From Tetrapyrgos nigripes (taxonomy: Eukaryota; Basidiomycota; Agaricomycetes; Agaricales; Campanellaceae): a DNA stretch of 64,000 nt. The position numbers and the translations under genes are program-made. The notes beneath the pieces were generated by a model. It saw only the letters and a program-made list of their open reading frames with translations, did no database searches and was not told the DNA's origin. The DNA lies in contig JAACJM010000087.1 in the NCBI GenBank assembly GCA_013368315.1, positions 272,802-336,801 of the forward strand. Reading direction: 5' to 3'. This document shows, in pieces, positions 31,041 through 42,282 of this stretch. Position 1 is the first letter of the stretch; each line of letters opens with the position of its first letter.

Positions 31041-32775
31041 CATATCACTCCACATCATTTCATTCACACTTCTATGTCTACCACATCGGACGATAATGCC
31101 TCGGTTTTGAATACTGGTGCCGCTAATGCACCCACCTCCAACAGTGGTGGTGCTCCGACTGACACTACCAATGCTCCTGCGGGTACCAGTGGTGCTACCA
31201 CTAATGTCACCCAAGGTAGCCATTGCAACACTGTTCCCAATCCACCCGGGAGTAACAATCCACCTCCTGGGAGCTCCCCATCCACCACTTCCCCTTCAGG
31301 TAGCAACACTCGAACCAAGATCCTCGTTCCCAAAGCTACCCTGGCTGAATGTCACGCAAACATCAAGTTTCGAAGGTTGGGGCGGTTTTGGAGATTCAGG
31401 AGAAATTGCGTTCGGTTCAAGGGATGTCAGATCAGGATCAGAAGGGTGGTTTGGCAGCATTTCTGGAGATGCTCAACAGTGCTGATAAAGAAGAGGATAA
31501 TGCAGTGGATAAAGGAAAGAAAATGGTTCTCAACGCAGATGATTCGCCACATGATAATGATGTTTCCAATCCACCCCATCCAAACAAGAAGGCTGCAAAG
31601 GTCAACGACAGAGAATAGCCCTGGTCCAGTGGCAATCTGTTGTTGGCGGTTGCTATGAACGACCTTTCCCCTATCTGTCATCAAACTTTGCACCTCCTAT
31701 CCAAAAATCTTGAAGATCCCAAGAAAGCTCTTCAGTCCCTCCAATCATCCCCTCTTTGCCCTGATCTGCTGGAATCTGAGCTCAAAGCCATTTTGCTCAG
31801 TAAACCAGTCAATCTTGACGTCGTTTTCACCTCCTTATACTCCAACTCGTACACAGAAGATCACACTGGGTGCAAACACTTGTAAATCCTCTGCTTTACT
31901 AAGGTTTTACCAATCAATATGTAAGACTCCTTGTCATACATTAGTATTACAAGAGACAGAAAAAATTAGAACAACCTTGGATGACCATTGTAAGTCACAA
32001 AGAAATACCATGTACTTTCAGTGTGACTTGCTGTCACTGTATACCCTTGGTTGATATACTGTGGAATTACACAGGAATTTCAGAGTGACTTGTTGTCACA
32101 ATATGTCATGTAGTAAGACACATAGGAAATACTGGAGTATTTCAGTGTGACAGATAATCACAGTATGACAAACAGTAAGGCAAGAGAGATTTACAAAGGA
32201 CTTACAAGGAAGCAAAATCTGCAGGAAATTTACAAAGTGACAATCAAGTCACAGTAATACACTTGTAAGACTAGCTGTATTATGAAGGAATTACAAGAAA
32301 CATTTGCTACAAACACTGGTAAATCCTCAGCCTTACTAGAGTATTACAAGAGTATTATGGGGAACCAATTAATATGTAAGTTGCCTTGACTTACAAATGT
32401 ATTACAAAATAGACAAAAAATGAGGACTATTCTGAAAGACTGTTGTAAGCTGCAAGGACATACCATGGACTTTCAGTGTGAGGCTTTGTCACAGTATAGC
32501 ATTGAAGAGCATACAGTGGAATTACCAGGTGACTTTTTTGTCACAGTATGTCTTCTTGTAAAACAGAACTGAAATACCAGAGTATTTCAGTGTGAGATAA
32601 TGTCATGGTAAGACAATTTGTAAACTAAGTAAAAGTTACAGAGGACTTACCAGAAGGTAGAACTTGAAAGTCTTGGGTAAGACTGCTCATATTTACACTG
32701 AATTTACAGAGGGACAGCTAGAAGGGAATTACAAGATGCAGGTTTTAAAAGTCTATCTCGTAAGTGGATGACTTC

Positions 32776-33494
32776 CCATGGGCGTTAGGATCCCAAATTA
32801 TTTTCTAAATCACTGTAAGCGACCTTAGGCGAGGTTTGCCGACCCCGTAGCACTGCCAATTTTGTCGGAGTTTCAATCTCAAGGCCTTCGTAAATTTTCA
32901 TCTGGTCGAGGCCCCCGACCCCCTCTCCCAAACCAGAATGGTCTTCCCAGATGACTTAGCCATCGCTTGCGAGGCTATACGGAGTTAGAAGATTGCGACA
33001 GCTTATTTACCACACGACCAGACGTGATCTTGACGCGTCATTTGCGCGTATGCCAAAGCTGTTCCTTTCCTTCCTCCTCGCGTTTTTGAGCTCAGTCTTT
33101 GGTAGGAGATCTTGATTTTCGGCTTACACATGTAACCACTGGTATCCAGGAATTTGAGACACCAAGGACTCCCAACGGCCTGTTCAATTGCCTTCAACCC
33201 TTGTTACTGCCATGAAAATTCCTTTATATCACGTTGCTTTTGTGTTGCCTGAGGGTATGCTCACTTTTCTTTCGTTACATGAGCTGCCGACATCTACAAC
33301 TTCAGGGAAGACCTCTTCCTCACTCTTGTCCTGGCCAACAAGCATATGCTTCATATGTTGGTCTCATTTTCTCCCATTTTTATCGTACGGTCTAGATACG
33401 TTAGATTGAGTCCTAGTGAATATAAAAGCCCTCACTTTACATCCACATTCTGCATCTTCGAGCCCTTACCCACCCTACTCTCCAAACCCACATC
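32776..33494. other. Left non-coding region of the nested transposon
   Basis: Sequence between the left terminal repeat and the first Myb-protein exon. No gene is recognised. It presumably contains the promoter of the plus-strand gene; CATCATG precedes the start at 33495. Confidence 0.4.
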
Positions 33495-35663
33495 ATGTCT
33501 GCACCCCACGGCACTGGAAAATGGTATGTTGACGAACACGGACGTGAATATGTCCTGGGACTGGATGGACGTTGGACCCTTCGTGATTTGACATCAGCCT
33601 CTTCAGTAAGCTTTGTACATATCTTTTTTTTTGCGTTACAGGATTACACGAGACTAACTTATCCGAACAGAGGCTTCTGAGCTTGTCAGAAACTTTTGGG
33701 AGTTTAACAAATGCTTCTTCAATGGTATGCACATGTTCTCCATTCTTATGCATTTCTCATTGTACCTCAGAATCCTCGTTCCTTTCCGAATTTGAATGGT
33801 CTCAACACCCCCGCTACCTTCAATGGAACTTCCAGTCCACAATATAATGTAAGCACTCATGCACGGAGCCATCTTAGGCCTATCATCACTGATCCAATAC
33901 ATATTCACAGTTCACAGTCCCATTCGAATCCGTCGATCGCAGCCTGCTCGCTACACTCAATGCTGGGAGCTATGCCGGTGTTCCCACTATCCCTAACGTA
34001 GTGCCAACTGGGGAACACACTATCAACCCAGCTGATATCCCACTCCCAGCGGAATCTGATGATGAGATCGTCCCTATGGATCAGATCCTACCAGCCCCAG
34101 GTTCTAATTCCACGCACAGTGCTTCTGGTTGAAATTTGGGAATGACCCGTGCGGGTGAATCGAAGTCAACGGCGGGAAATGCAAAGGCTAAGGGAAAGGC
34201 CAAGGAGGGTACTTCTGTCGATAACACTAACTCCAAAAAGCTATCCTCCAAGCGCAAAGCTGCTGCTTCAGCTGTGGAGCCTCTCGAGAAGTGCCAGAAG
34301 GGTCCAGCAGTGGGCTCTGCTAATTACTCAGCCGAAGATCTGGAGGTTCTTTTTGCCATCTTACGAGAACAACTTCCATTAGGTATGTGAGGTTGGGCTG
34401 CAGCGATGGATTCGTACAATGAGGAAGTCGAGAGAATTGGGCAGCCAACACGTACTGCAAAATCATTGGAGCTGAAGTTCAAACAGGTATGAGTACAAGT
34501 TTATGTACATATGTACATATGTTCCATTGGAAAATGATACCTGGCTTTGATTCATCTAGCTTGTCAAGACCACGAAGCCTACTGGAGATGGAGAGCTTCC
34601 ACCTCATGTTGAAGAAGCTCTCGAAATCGAGGATCTCATGCAGACTAGAGCCACAACTAGGGACCTTGACAATGAAGACATCATCAACGAGCCTGAGGAT
34701 GAATTGGAAGCTAATGAGGCAGAGCGTGAAGGTGGTGAAACTTCCAAACAGAAGTCTGTGATCAAGGTCCAGGAGAAGGAGAATGTTCCATTATCAAACA
34801 AGGTTCGTGAATTCGATTTCAATTAGTTATTTGAAATTTCTGAGTTTCTGAGGAACATATATTAAGCCTGGATTGACTGCTGCTCCCCGTGCTACCATAG
34901 CTGTCAAACGAGAACGTTCATCAAAAGCGACAAGTAACGACTTCTTTGCCACGATCTCGTCAGCTTTGGATCCCGCTGCACAAAGAATCCATGATGAAGA
35001 AAACACGAATCGTTCATTCACAAACTCACAGCTCATCATGCTCAACAGTCAGGTTTGGGAACTTCAGCGGACAATCGACAATTTGCGCCAGCAGGTCTCA
35101 CAAGCTGAGTGTCGCGCTGATCGTGCAGAAGCTCGTGCAGACAGAACGGAGATGCTTTCGTTGATTCAAGGTCAGGCTCAGCAAACTCAGCACTCCAGTC
35201 AAAATACCCCCAACATGGGTGCTCGCTTTCATGATCGTTCCTGCTCCCGTGGTCGTCAACGCAATGTACCTCCTGCCCCTCGTTCACGACGAATCATTCG
35301 AAGAGACACACACTATCCCGAGGGAGGAAGATCTGTTATGTACTTTGATCTTGATGAGATGGCAGAGAATGGAGAGGAATTCGACGATTACACTCGTCCT
35401 GACAATGGTGCTGGTCCTCGAGACTACTTTACTGAGGTCACCTCTCCTTGTACATGTTCGTTTTTTTTGCTGTATCAACGATGATTTGATTCAAGCATTG
35501 TTTTACAGAACCCGAGTCGGTCGATGAGAGTATGAATGCTGGTCCTTCCGACAAACGTACTGAGCGTCAACGTCCTTCAACACCCTCTGATTGGTCAATT
35601 GAGTATGTTGACTCTCCTAGTCAATCGAGAGCTGGCTCTCCCTCATCTCCTACTCGCAATTGA
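33495..35663 (+). pseudogene. Myb/SANT-like (DUF6818-type) DNA-binding protein of the PIF/Harbinger element
   Basis: Starts MSAPHGTGKWYVDEHGREYV, with several introns in the first 400 bases. A basic Lys-rich segment leads to the SANT-like domain (YSAEDLEVLFAILREQLPLG ... GWAAAMDSYNEEVERIGQPT ... LELKFKQ) at about 34325-34490. Acidic residues follow (EDIINEPEDELEANEAE), then a coiled coil (LNSQVWELQRTIDNLRQQVS) near 35040-35150 and an Arg-rich tail. In-frame TGA codons at 34130-34132 and 34388-34390 interrupt it. The final exon after a short intron at about 35457-35510 gives ESVDESMNAGPSDKRTERQR and stops at 35663. Partner proteins of this kind assist transposase binding and nuclear import in Harbinger elements. 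As it stands it is not translatable. Confidence 0.65.
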
Positions 35664-35726
35664 TACATATATTGTTAGTGATTCGTATGTAGTGAATGGT
35701 AGACGTATACATGTGACAAAAGTCTT

Positions 35727-37072
35727 TCAAATATCTTCTTCTACCATATAGAATTTCCTTACCCTGTCATTTCGCCTCTGCTCTCCAAATACCATGTTTT
35801 CAAATTCATTCCAAACCTGCTCTTGCTCATTGGCTTGCCAGATTTCCAGATAAACACTCCGTATCTGATTGTACCCGACCGTTTGTGTTCGGAGATTATG
35901 AAGTCGGAAACACAATTCCAACAAATCTGCCCTACCAGCATCATCATTGACATCAAGAGGTATATGTAGCCTCCCAAAGCTGCCCTGAATACTCCTCATA
36001 CCCCACTCTGCTGTCTGACGAAAGGATAGAAGTTGTTGATTGACGAGTATAAGATTGGAACATTCGATCGGATCTGCTGGCAGTCGTGTTCCCTCCTTGA
36101 TTGGAGCACAGATGCATCCAGCAATCTGATCAGTCCCTCGAGGAAAGGCCATGTCTGCTATGAGGTAGTATCCCTCGGGCGTACGTGTAAGAAGTTTGTT
36201 GTAAATGGAATGTGCGACTCGAGAATCATGCCAACTCCCTGGTGCATTGAGCCGACATGCAATGATCACACCTATATGGTACTATAAATCAGTACTTGAA
36301 CATGGGCTGTTGAAGCTGACCATACCTTCGGGGCTGAAGCACAGAACATTACTGATGTAGTGTTCATGGAGCCAGCCATTGTAGGTGGCATTCTCGATTT
36401 CTTCATCAGAAGATGTCTGGACAGGCAGTTTAAGTCCATCAATGGATCCAAAAGCACCGGTAAGCAGAGGGTGTCTTGCAACCATCAGGCTCTCCAACTC
36501 CACAAATTTGTCACCCTCCGGGAAATGAATACATGCTTCATCAAAAGTATTGACCGCCCAAAATTAAGATATTGCGACACGGTAGTTGGTATGAGAGGAA
36601 AGATTTGCATGAGGGAGACATCACACATTGTAGAGTTAAGGTAATGAAGGAGAAGACCCAAAGCACCAGCTGCATCGAGGGAACGATGATAGACACCCGG
36701 CTCAGACACTGCTGGTACGTCCTGACGAGTGATCGTGTTCTCATTCCAATACCTCTCGAAACCACTATCCAAAATCCTCTGAAACACCGCTACATTCAAT
36801 CCCATCGTCGTAATAAATGCCCGGTCATTCCTCCCTTCGTAAAGAACCTGCCAGGGTGTTTGGGAGCGAGGGTTGGGTAGGAGATATGGCCTGGTAAGAT
36901 ACAGACGACGTTCCAAGCGTCTCTCTGAACGTATACGTTGAGACTCGAGGGCACCATAGTATATGTATGCAGTGGCCAATATGAGGACATGTTGTGTGCT
37001 CTCCTCCTCCCGGTATCGAGTGTTGTCCTCTGAAAGCTGCAGGAGAAGCAGTGCATCGTCGAGGTCGTCCAT
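35727..37072 (-). pseudogene. DDE transposase (HARB1-like, DDE_Tnp_4 type)
   Basis: Starts MDDLDDALLLLQLSEDNTRY at 37072. The N-terminal part has SQTPWQVLYEGRNDRAF and DAAGALGLLLHYLNSTM. The catalytic part has first Asp in FGSIDGLKLPVQTSSDEEIE, a YNGWLHEHYISNVLCFSPEG block, GSWHDSRVA, second Asp in YLIADMAFPRG, and probable Glu in SFRQTAEWGMRSIQGSFGRL. An intron of ~56 bases (GTATGG...TATAG) separates CFSPEG from VIIACRLNAPG near 36250-36310. One frame change is needed near 36545 between LNFGRSILL and TFDEACIHFPEGDKF, so the copy is probably inactive. Length is about 430 residues, usual for this family. It is convergent with the Myb-like gene, and the stop lies 65 bases past that gene's end. 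Confidence 0.8.
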
Positions 37073-37621
37073 CGTGATACGCAAGAGGCAAGTGAGCTTA
37101 TGATGCAATATTGCCAGTATCGATCAGCAAATTTTCTATCAGAGCTAAATACAGAAATGGTCGGCGGTCTAGAACAAAAAAGCTAAACAAGTACAGACGC
37201 TGCCGGTGTTTGATCTAGAAAAATATTCTAGAAGTCATCCAGTCTCTGGAAAAAATCTGCATGCTAAATGGAGAATATACAGTGTGACAGACTGGTCACA
37301 GTAAGACACTTGTAAGTCACAAGACATTACAATGACTTTACTGAAAAGTGACTATTTTGTAAGTCATCATGTATATCCAATGGACTTACAAGAGACTTGT
37401 TGGATGGATTTGCAGTGCATGTCAATTAAGTAATACAGAAGGGCTTACTGAAAATTTACAGGATCTAATACAATGAATTCATTCAACCAGGTTAAAGTAA
37501 TACAGAAGGGCTTACTGAAAATTTACAGGATCTAATACAATGAATTCATTCAACCAGGTTAATTAAATTTTACTAAATATAAATAGACAGCTCAGGCTGG
37601 ACAGGAAAAGGGCAGACTACT

Positions 37622-39333
37622 GTGTCTGCCTTATCTTCTGCATCATCAGCTCAGTCTGTTACATCTGCCCCATCTGCCTTGTCTGCCTTGTCTGCCTTGT
37701 GTGCCCCATCTGCCCCATCTGCCTTGTGTGCCCCATCTGCCTTGTCTGCCTTGTCTGCCCCATCTGCTCCGTCTGCCTCATCTGCCTCGTCTGCTCTGTC
37801 TGGCTCGTCTGGCTCGTCTGCTCCGTCTGGCTCGTCTGGCTCGTCTGCTCCGTCTGGCTCGTCTGGCTCGTCTGCTCCGTCTGGCTCGTCTGCTCCGTCT
37901 GGCTCGTCTGGCTCGTCTGCTCCGTCTGGCTCGTCTGCTCCGTCTGGCTCGTCTGGCTCGTCTGCTCCGTCTGCCTCGTCTGCTCTGTCTGCCTCGTCTG
38001 CCTCGTCTGCTCCGTCTGGCTCGTCTGGCTCGTCTGCTCCATCTGCCTCGTCTGGCTCGTCTGCTCTGTCTGCCTCGTCTGCTCTGTCTGCCTCGTCTGC
38101 TCTGTCTGCCTCGTCTGCTCTGTCTGCCTCGTCTGCCTCGTCTGCTCCGTCTGCCTCGTCTGCCTCGTCTGCTCCATCTGCCTCGTCTGGCTCGTCTGCT
38201 CCGTCTGCCTCATCTGCTCCGTCTGCCTCGTCTGCTCCGTCTGCCTCGTCTGCCTCGTCTGCCTCATCTGCGCCGTCTGCCTCATCTCTCCCTGTCTGCC
38301 ACGTCTGCTCTGTCTGCCCCGTCTGCCATGTCTGCTCCATCTGCCCCGTCTGCCTCGTCTGCTCCGTCTGCCTCATCTGCCTCGTAGACGGAGCAGATGA
38401 GGCAGACAGAACAGACAAGACAGACAAGGCAGACACAGCAGATGCAGCAGACAGAGCAGACAAGGCAGACCAGGCAGACGGAGCAGACACAGAGCAGATG
38501 ATGCAGATGACACAGACAGAGCAGATGAGGCAGACGGAGCAGACGACGCAGACGGGGCAGACGACGCAGACGACGCAGACGACGCAGACGACGCAGACGG
38601 GGCAGATGACGCAGACGGGGCAGATGACGCAGACGACACAGACGGGGCAGATGACGCAGACGACGCAGACGGTGCAGATGGGGCAGACCAGGCAGACAGG
38701 GCAGACAGAGCAGACAGGGCAGATGACGCAGACGACACAGATGGGGCAGATGACGCAGACGACGCAGACGGTGCAGATGGGGCAGACCAGGCAGACAGGG
38801 CAGACAGAGCAGACAGGGCAGACAGAGCAGACGGGGCAGACAGAGCAGCCGGGGCAGACGGGGCAGACGAGGCAGACGGAGCAGACATGGCAGATGGGGC
38901 AGACAAGACAGGCAGGGCAGACGGAGCAGACAAGGCAGACAAGGCAGATGGAGCAGACAAGGCAGACATGGCAGACGGGGCAGACAAGACAGGCAGGGCA
39001 GACGGAGCAGACAAGGCAGACAAGGCAGACGGAGCAGACAACGCAGACAACGCAGACGGAGGGAGACGGAGCAGACAAGGCAGATGGAGCAGACAAGGCA
39101 GAGGGAGCAGACAAGGCAGAGGGAGCAGACAAGGCAGACAAGGCAGATGGGGCAGACAAGGCAGACAGGGCAGACAAGGCAGACGGGGCAGACAAGGCAG
39201 ACGGGGCAGACAAGGCAGACGGGGCAGACAAGGCAGACGGGGCAGACAAGGCAGACGGGGCAGACAAGGCAGACAAGGCTGATGGGGCAGATGTAACAGA
39301 CTGAGCTGATGAAGCAGAAGATAAGGCAGACAC
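37622..39333. repeat. 9-bp minisatellite forming the centre of the palindrome
   Basis: The left half is a TCTGCCTCG-type array and the right half is its inverted GCAGACGAG-type form, switching near 38385. The whole block is symmetrical about ~38477. Because the unit is 9 bp, all frames stay open, giving mirror frames of 560 codons on both strands (37622-39304 + and 37651-39333 -) that begin with the same residues ([17 protein letters not shown]). These frames follow from the repeat and are not supported as genes. Confidence 0.9.
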
Positions 39334-41126
39334 AGTAGTCTGCCCTTTTCCTGTCCAGCCTGAGCTGTCTATTTATATTTAGTAAAATTTAATTAACCTG
39401 GTTGAATGAATTCATTGTATTAGATCCTGTAAATTTTCAGTAAGCCCTTCTGTATTACTTAATTGACATGCACTGCAAATCCATCCAACAAGTCTCTTGT
39501 AAGTCCATTGGATATACATGATGACTTACAAAATAGTCACTTTTCAGTAAAGTCATTGTAATGTCTTGTGACTTACAAGTGTCTTACTGTGACCAGTCTG
39601 TCACACTGTATATTCTCCATTTAGCATGCAGATTTTTTCCAGAGACTTACGAGATAGACTTTTAAAACCTGCATCTTGTAATTCCCTTCTAGCTGTCCCT
39701 CTGTAAATTCAGTGTAAATATGAGCAGTCTTACCCAAGACTTTCAAGTTCTACCTTCTGGTAAGTCCTCTGTAACTTTTACTTAGTTTACAAATTGTCTT
39801 ACCATGACATTATCTCACACTGAAATACTCTGGTATTTCAGTTCTGTTTTACAAGAAGACATACTGTGACAAAAAAGTCACCTTGTAATTCCACTGTATG
39901 CTCTTCAATGCTATACTGTGACAAAGCCTCACACTGAAAGTCCATGGTATGTCCTTGCAGCCTACAACGGTCTTTCAGAATAGTCCTCATTTTTTGTCTA
40001 TTTTGTAATACACTTGTAAGTCAAGGCAACTTACATATTGATTGGTTCCCCATAATACTCTTGTAATACTCCAGTAAGGCTGAGGATTTACCAGTGTTTG
40101 TAGCAAATGTTTCTTGGAATTCCTTCATAATACAGCTAGTCTTACAAGTGTATTACTGTGACTTGATTGTCACTTTGTAAATTTCCTGCAGATTTTGCTT
40201 CCTTGTAAGTCCTTTGTAAATCTCTCTTGCCTTACTGTTTGTCATACTGTGATTATCTGTCACACTGAAATACTCCAGTATTTCCTATGTGTCTTACTAC
40301 ATGACATATTGTGACAACAAGTCACTCTGAAATTCCTGTGTAATTCCACAGTATATCAACCAAGGGTATACAGTGACAGCAAGTCACACTGAAAGTCCAT
40401 GGTATTTCTTTGTGACTTACAATGGTCATCCAAGGTTGTTCTAATTTTTTCTGTCTCTTGTAATACTAATGTATGACAAGGAGTCTTACATATTGATTGG
40501 TAAAACCTCAGTAAAGCAGAGGATTTACAAGTGTTTGCACCCAGTGTCAGACTGAAGATTTGGCAGACAGAATCCAAATCAGATATGGAAACCAGGTACC
40601 ATCAAAGCAGATCACTGACTCAAATGAGTGGGGTGTGGTATGGTATAAAGTCAGCACTGCCTACGCCCGCATCTTTCCTCACCTCAAGCCAGATGTCAAG
40701 GCTTATGGGGAATACATCCATTGGCAGTTTGCAGCTGTCAAGAAACCCTTCTACTCCAGAGTTATTCACTTTGATAAAGCAGTCCGCTCTCGTGTTGCTA
40801 ATTCCCATTCCATTCGCTTCACTGATTTCAACCTCTTCTCTGATCTCAGAGAATCCCACTTCAGTGACACAGGATCATGTGTTGAAGAAGCTATACAGAG
40901 ACCTAACCGTACCACACTTTCCAAATCCCGAGTCCCCTGCAACAATTGGAACATAGGTTTCTGCACTGCGCCTGCAAGCGCTTGCATGTGCCTACATATC
41001 TGCAGCGTTTGCGAGCTTCCTGGTCACAAAGGTCCTAAATGCTCACTCCTTCCCAACAAAATCTCTTCCTCCTCTCCCTCCCTTCCCGCTAAACCTCCTC
41101 CATCAAACATTCCTGCCCGTCAATAA

Positions 41127-41850
41127 TTTTGTTCTAATATTTGCCTTGTCAAACGGACTTTTTCCTTCATTTTCTCATTTCTTCCAAGGGTGCCCAGACT
41201 GGGAAATCATGCACCAGGGGTAGGTAGGTAGGTCCATGGCTGAAGGCCGAAAATTTTTTTCTGACCAGCCCTTGGACCCACTCTTCAGACACTCAGATAG
41301 CTTTCACGAGAGCCCCGATACAAAAAAAGTGTATTGTACCTACTTATTACTCTAGCCAAGCTTGCGGGCTGTGCTGTGGTAGTTACATGGTAAATGTAGT
41401 GTACTTATCTCTACTGGCAATAGCCAGATATTGGTTGAATATACTCTTAGGCAGGTGCAAAAATCAATGTGCACTCCAAGGAAAATGTGGTACATTGCCA
41501 TAATTTCTCTGCAGGAATGGGCAGAGTCATCTACTGTCTGGATTCTATACAGCTGCAATGATGAGTACTTACCTCAGAACGTGAAGAAACAGTACATACT
41601 CTGCTGTGGACTGAAGTAAAAATGGAGGCAAACCTCGAGAACTGCATAGCATATTACTATGTTACGTATATATTACATAATACTAGGTAGGTAGGTCAGT
41701 GGCCTGAGGCCGAAATTATTTTTCTGACCCCCAGTCATTAATTTCTTTTTTTGGACCCCCTTGATTTCTTCTTCACTTCTTTCTGCTCTTTTTATTTTGT
41801 ACTTTCGATTGCTTCTTGATGCCTACATATACTATCTCTAGACCCCCTCG
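41127..41850. repeat. Spacer with two direct copies of a GGTAGGTAGGTC...CTGACC motif
   Basis: 41217-41285 and 41688-41770 share (T)AGGTAGGTAGGTC, TGGC(C)TGA(A/G)GGCCGAAA, a T-rich run, TTTCTGACC and TTGGACCC. Related motifs occur near 52197-52240 and 52460-52540. They look like ends of a short dispersed element. Confidence 0.5.
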
Positions 41851-42282
41851 ATGGATGCTAGGGGCAATGTCTCAAGGATTTCTATTTCACCCAATTCCAG
41901 GCAGCATGTTCGTGAGCCTTGGAGTTTGGGGAAGCTAATACATGAACGCACTATTTGTCTCAGTTTTTCTATTGATTCTTTTTCTTCTACTTACTCTTCT
42001 GCATTGAATTCCTACCTTACATTTTGCAAGATTCACCATTTCCCCATCACTCCCACTCCCGAGAACCTCAGCATGTATGCCGTTTTCATGTTAGCCCATA
42101 TCAACCCTCAATCCGTCAACAATTATCTTTCCGGTATTGCTAGTGAACTCGAGGCACATTACCCCGAGGTCCGTCAAGCCTGGAATTCATCCCTAGTCAC
42201 ATGCACAATGACTGGTTGCCTACGACAATGGGGTTCCCCTGCCAACAGAAGGGTGTGTAGAATTGTGCGGGTCAGCAGGTAG
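41851..42282 (+). pseudogene. Tyrosine recombinase, N-terminal core-binding domain only
   Basis: MDARGNVSRISISPNSRQHV start, then STYSSALNSYLTFCKIHHFP, PTPENLSMYAVFMLAHINPQ and SVNNYLSGIASELEAHYPEV, the helical SAM-like domain of tyrosine recombinases common in Agaricomycetes. The catalytic Arg-His-Arg-Tyr half is absent; the frame ends at 42282 after MTGCLRQWGSPANRR. It lies ~720 bases after the gag-like gene and in the same direction. No reverse transcriptase lies between, so a complete DIRS/Ngaro element is not present. Fragment. Confidence 0.65.

Larger units (their letters stand above)
32766..37240. mobile_element. PIF/Harbinger-like DNA transposon nested in the foldback
   Basis: Terminal inverted repeats are GGATGACTTC (32766-32775) and GAAGTCATCC (37231-37240). 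A 3-bp duplication AGT lies at 32763-32765 and 37241-37243. The uninterrupted target is present in the other foldback arm as TCGTAAGTCTCTGG (reverse complement near 39640-39655). It encodes two genes in convergent order, a Myb/SANT-like DNA-binding protein (+) and a DDE transposase (-), the two-gene plan known for PIF/Harbinger elements. Length is 4475 bp. Confidence 0.85.
31864..40546. mobile_element. Giant palindromic foldback element (~4.2 kb without its nested insertion)
   Basis: The ends are CACTGGGTGCAAACACTTGT (31864) and its exact inverse ending at 40546, flanked by TCA on both sides (31861-31863 and 40547-40549), a 3-bp target duplication. The left arm is 31864-32765 plus 37244 to about 38477; the right arm is about 38478-40546. 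The arms match over roughly 2.07 kb each, except for one extra 67-bp tandem copy in the left arm (around 37428-37560). So, minus the nested transposon, the element is essentially one palindrome with no unique centre. Subterminal sequence holds repeated GTGAC-N-GTCAC motifs; the centre is a 9-bp minisatellite. No transposase belongs to it. Confidence 0.88.
31074..41126 (+). pseudogene. Gag-like gene of a tyrosine-recombinase element, split by a foldback insertion
   Basis: Part 1 (31074-31863) begins MSTTSDDNASVLNTGAANAP, a Ser/Thr/Pro-rich leader. A frame change occurs near 31345 and an in-frame TAG near 31616 before LEDPKKALQSLQSSPLCPDL. Part 2 (40547-41126) resumes at TEDLADRIQIRYGNQ and continues with VWYKVSTAYARIFPHLKPDV. 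It ends in a CCCH-type finger C-x7-C-x6-C-x3-H (CNNWNIGFCTAPASACMCLH) and a CCHC knuckle C-x2-C-x4-H-x4-C. Removing the 31864-40546 insertion and one TCA copy puts both parts in the same frame. The fingers suggest nucleic-acid binding. A recombinase fragment follows at 41851. Confidence 0.65.

Noticed and set aside
31864..31890. Calling the foldback a CACTA (EnSpm) element from its CACTG start and 3-bp duplication
   Set aside because: No EnSpm transposase is present and the palindromic structure is unlike that superfamily; the similarity of five bases is too weak.
35727..37072. Whether the DDE transposase belongs to the foldback ends (CACTGGGTGC)
   Set aside because: Its own inverted ends (GGATGACTTC) and AGT duplication show it is a later insertion, so it is not the foldback's transposase.
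37622..39333. 560-residue low-complexity proteins on both strands and further long frames in the same block
   Set aside because: They follow from a 9-bp tandem unit in a palindrome; no initiation context, introns or domain support translation.
41851..42282. Intact Crypton or tyrosine recombinase
   Set aside because: Only the N-terminal core-binding domain is present; the catalytic residues are missing.
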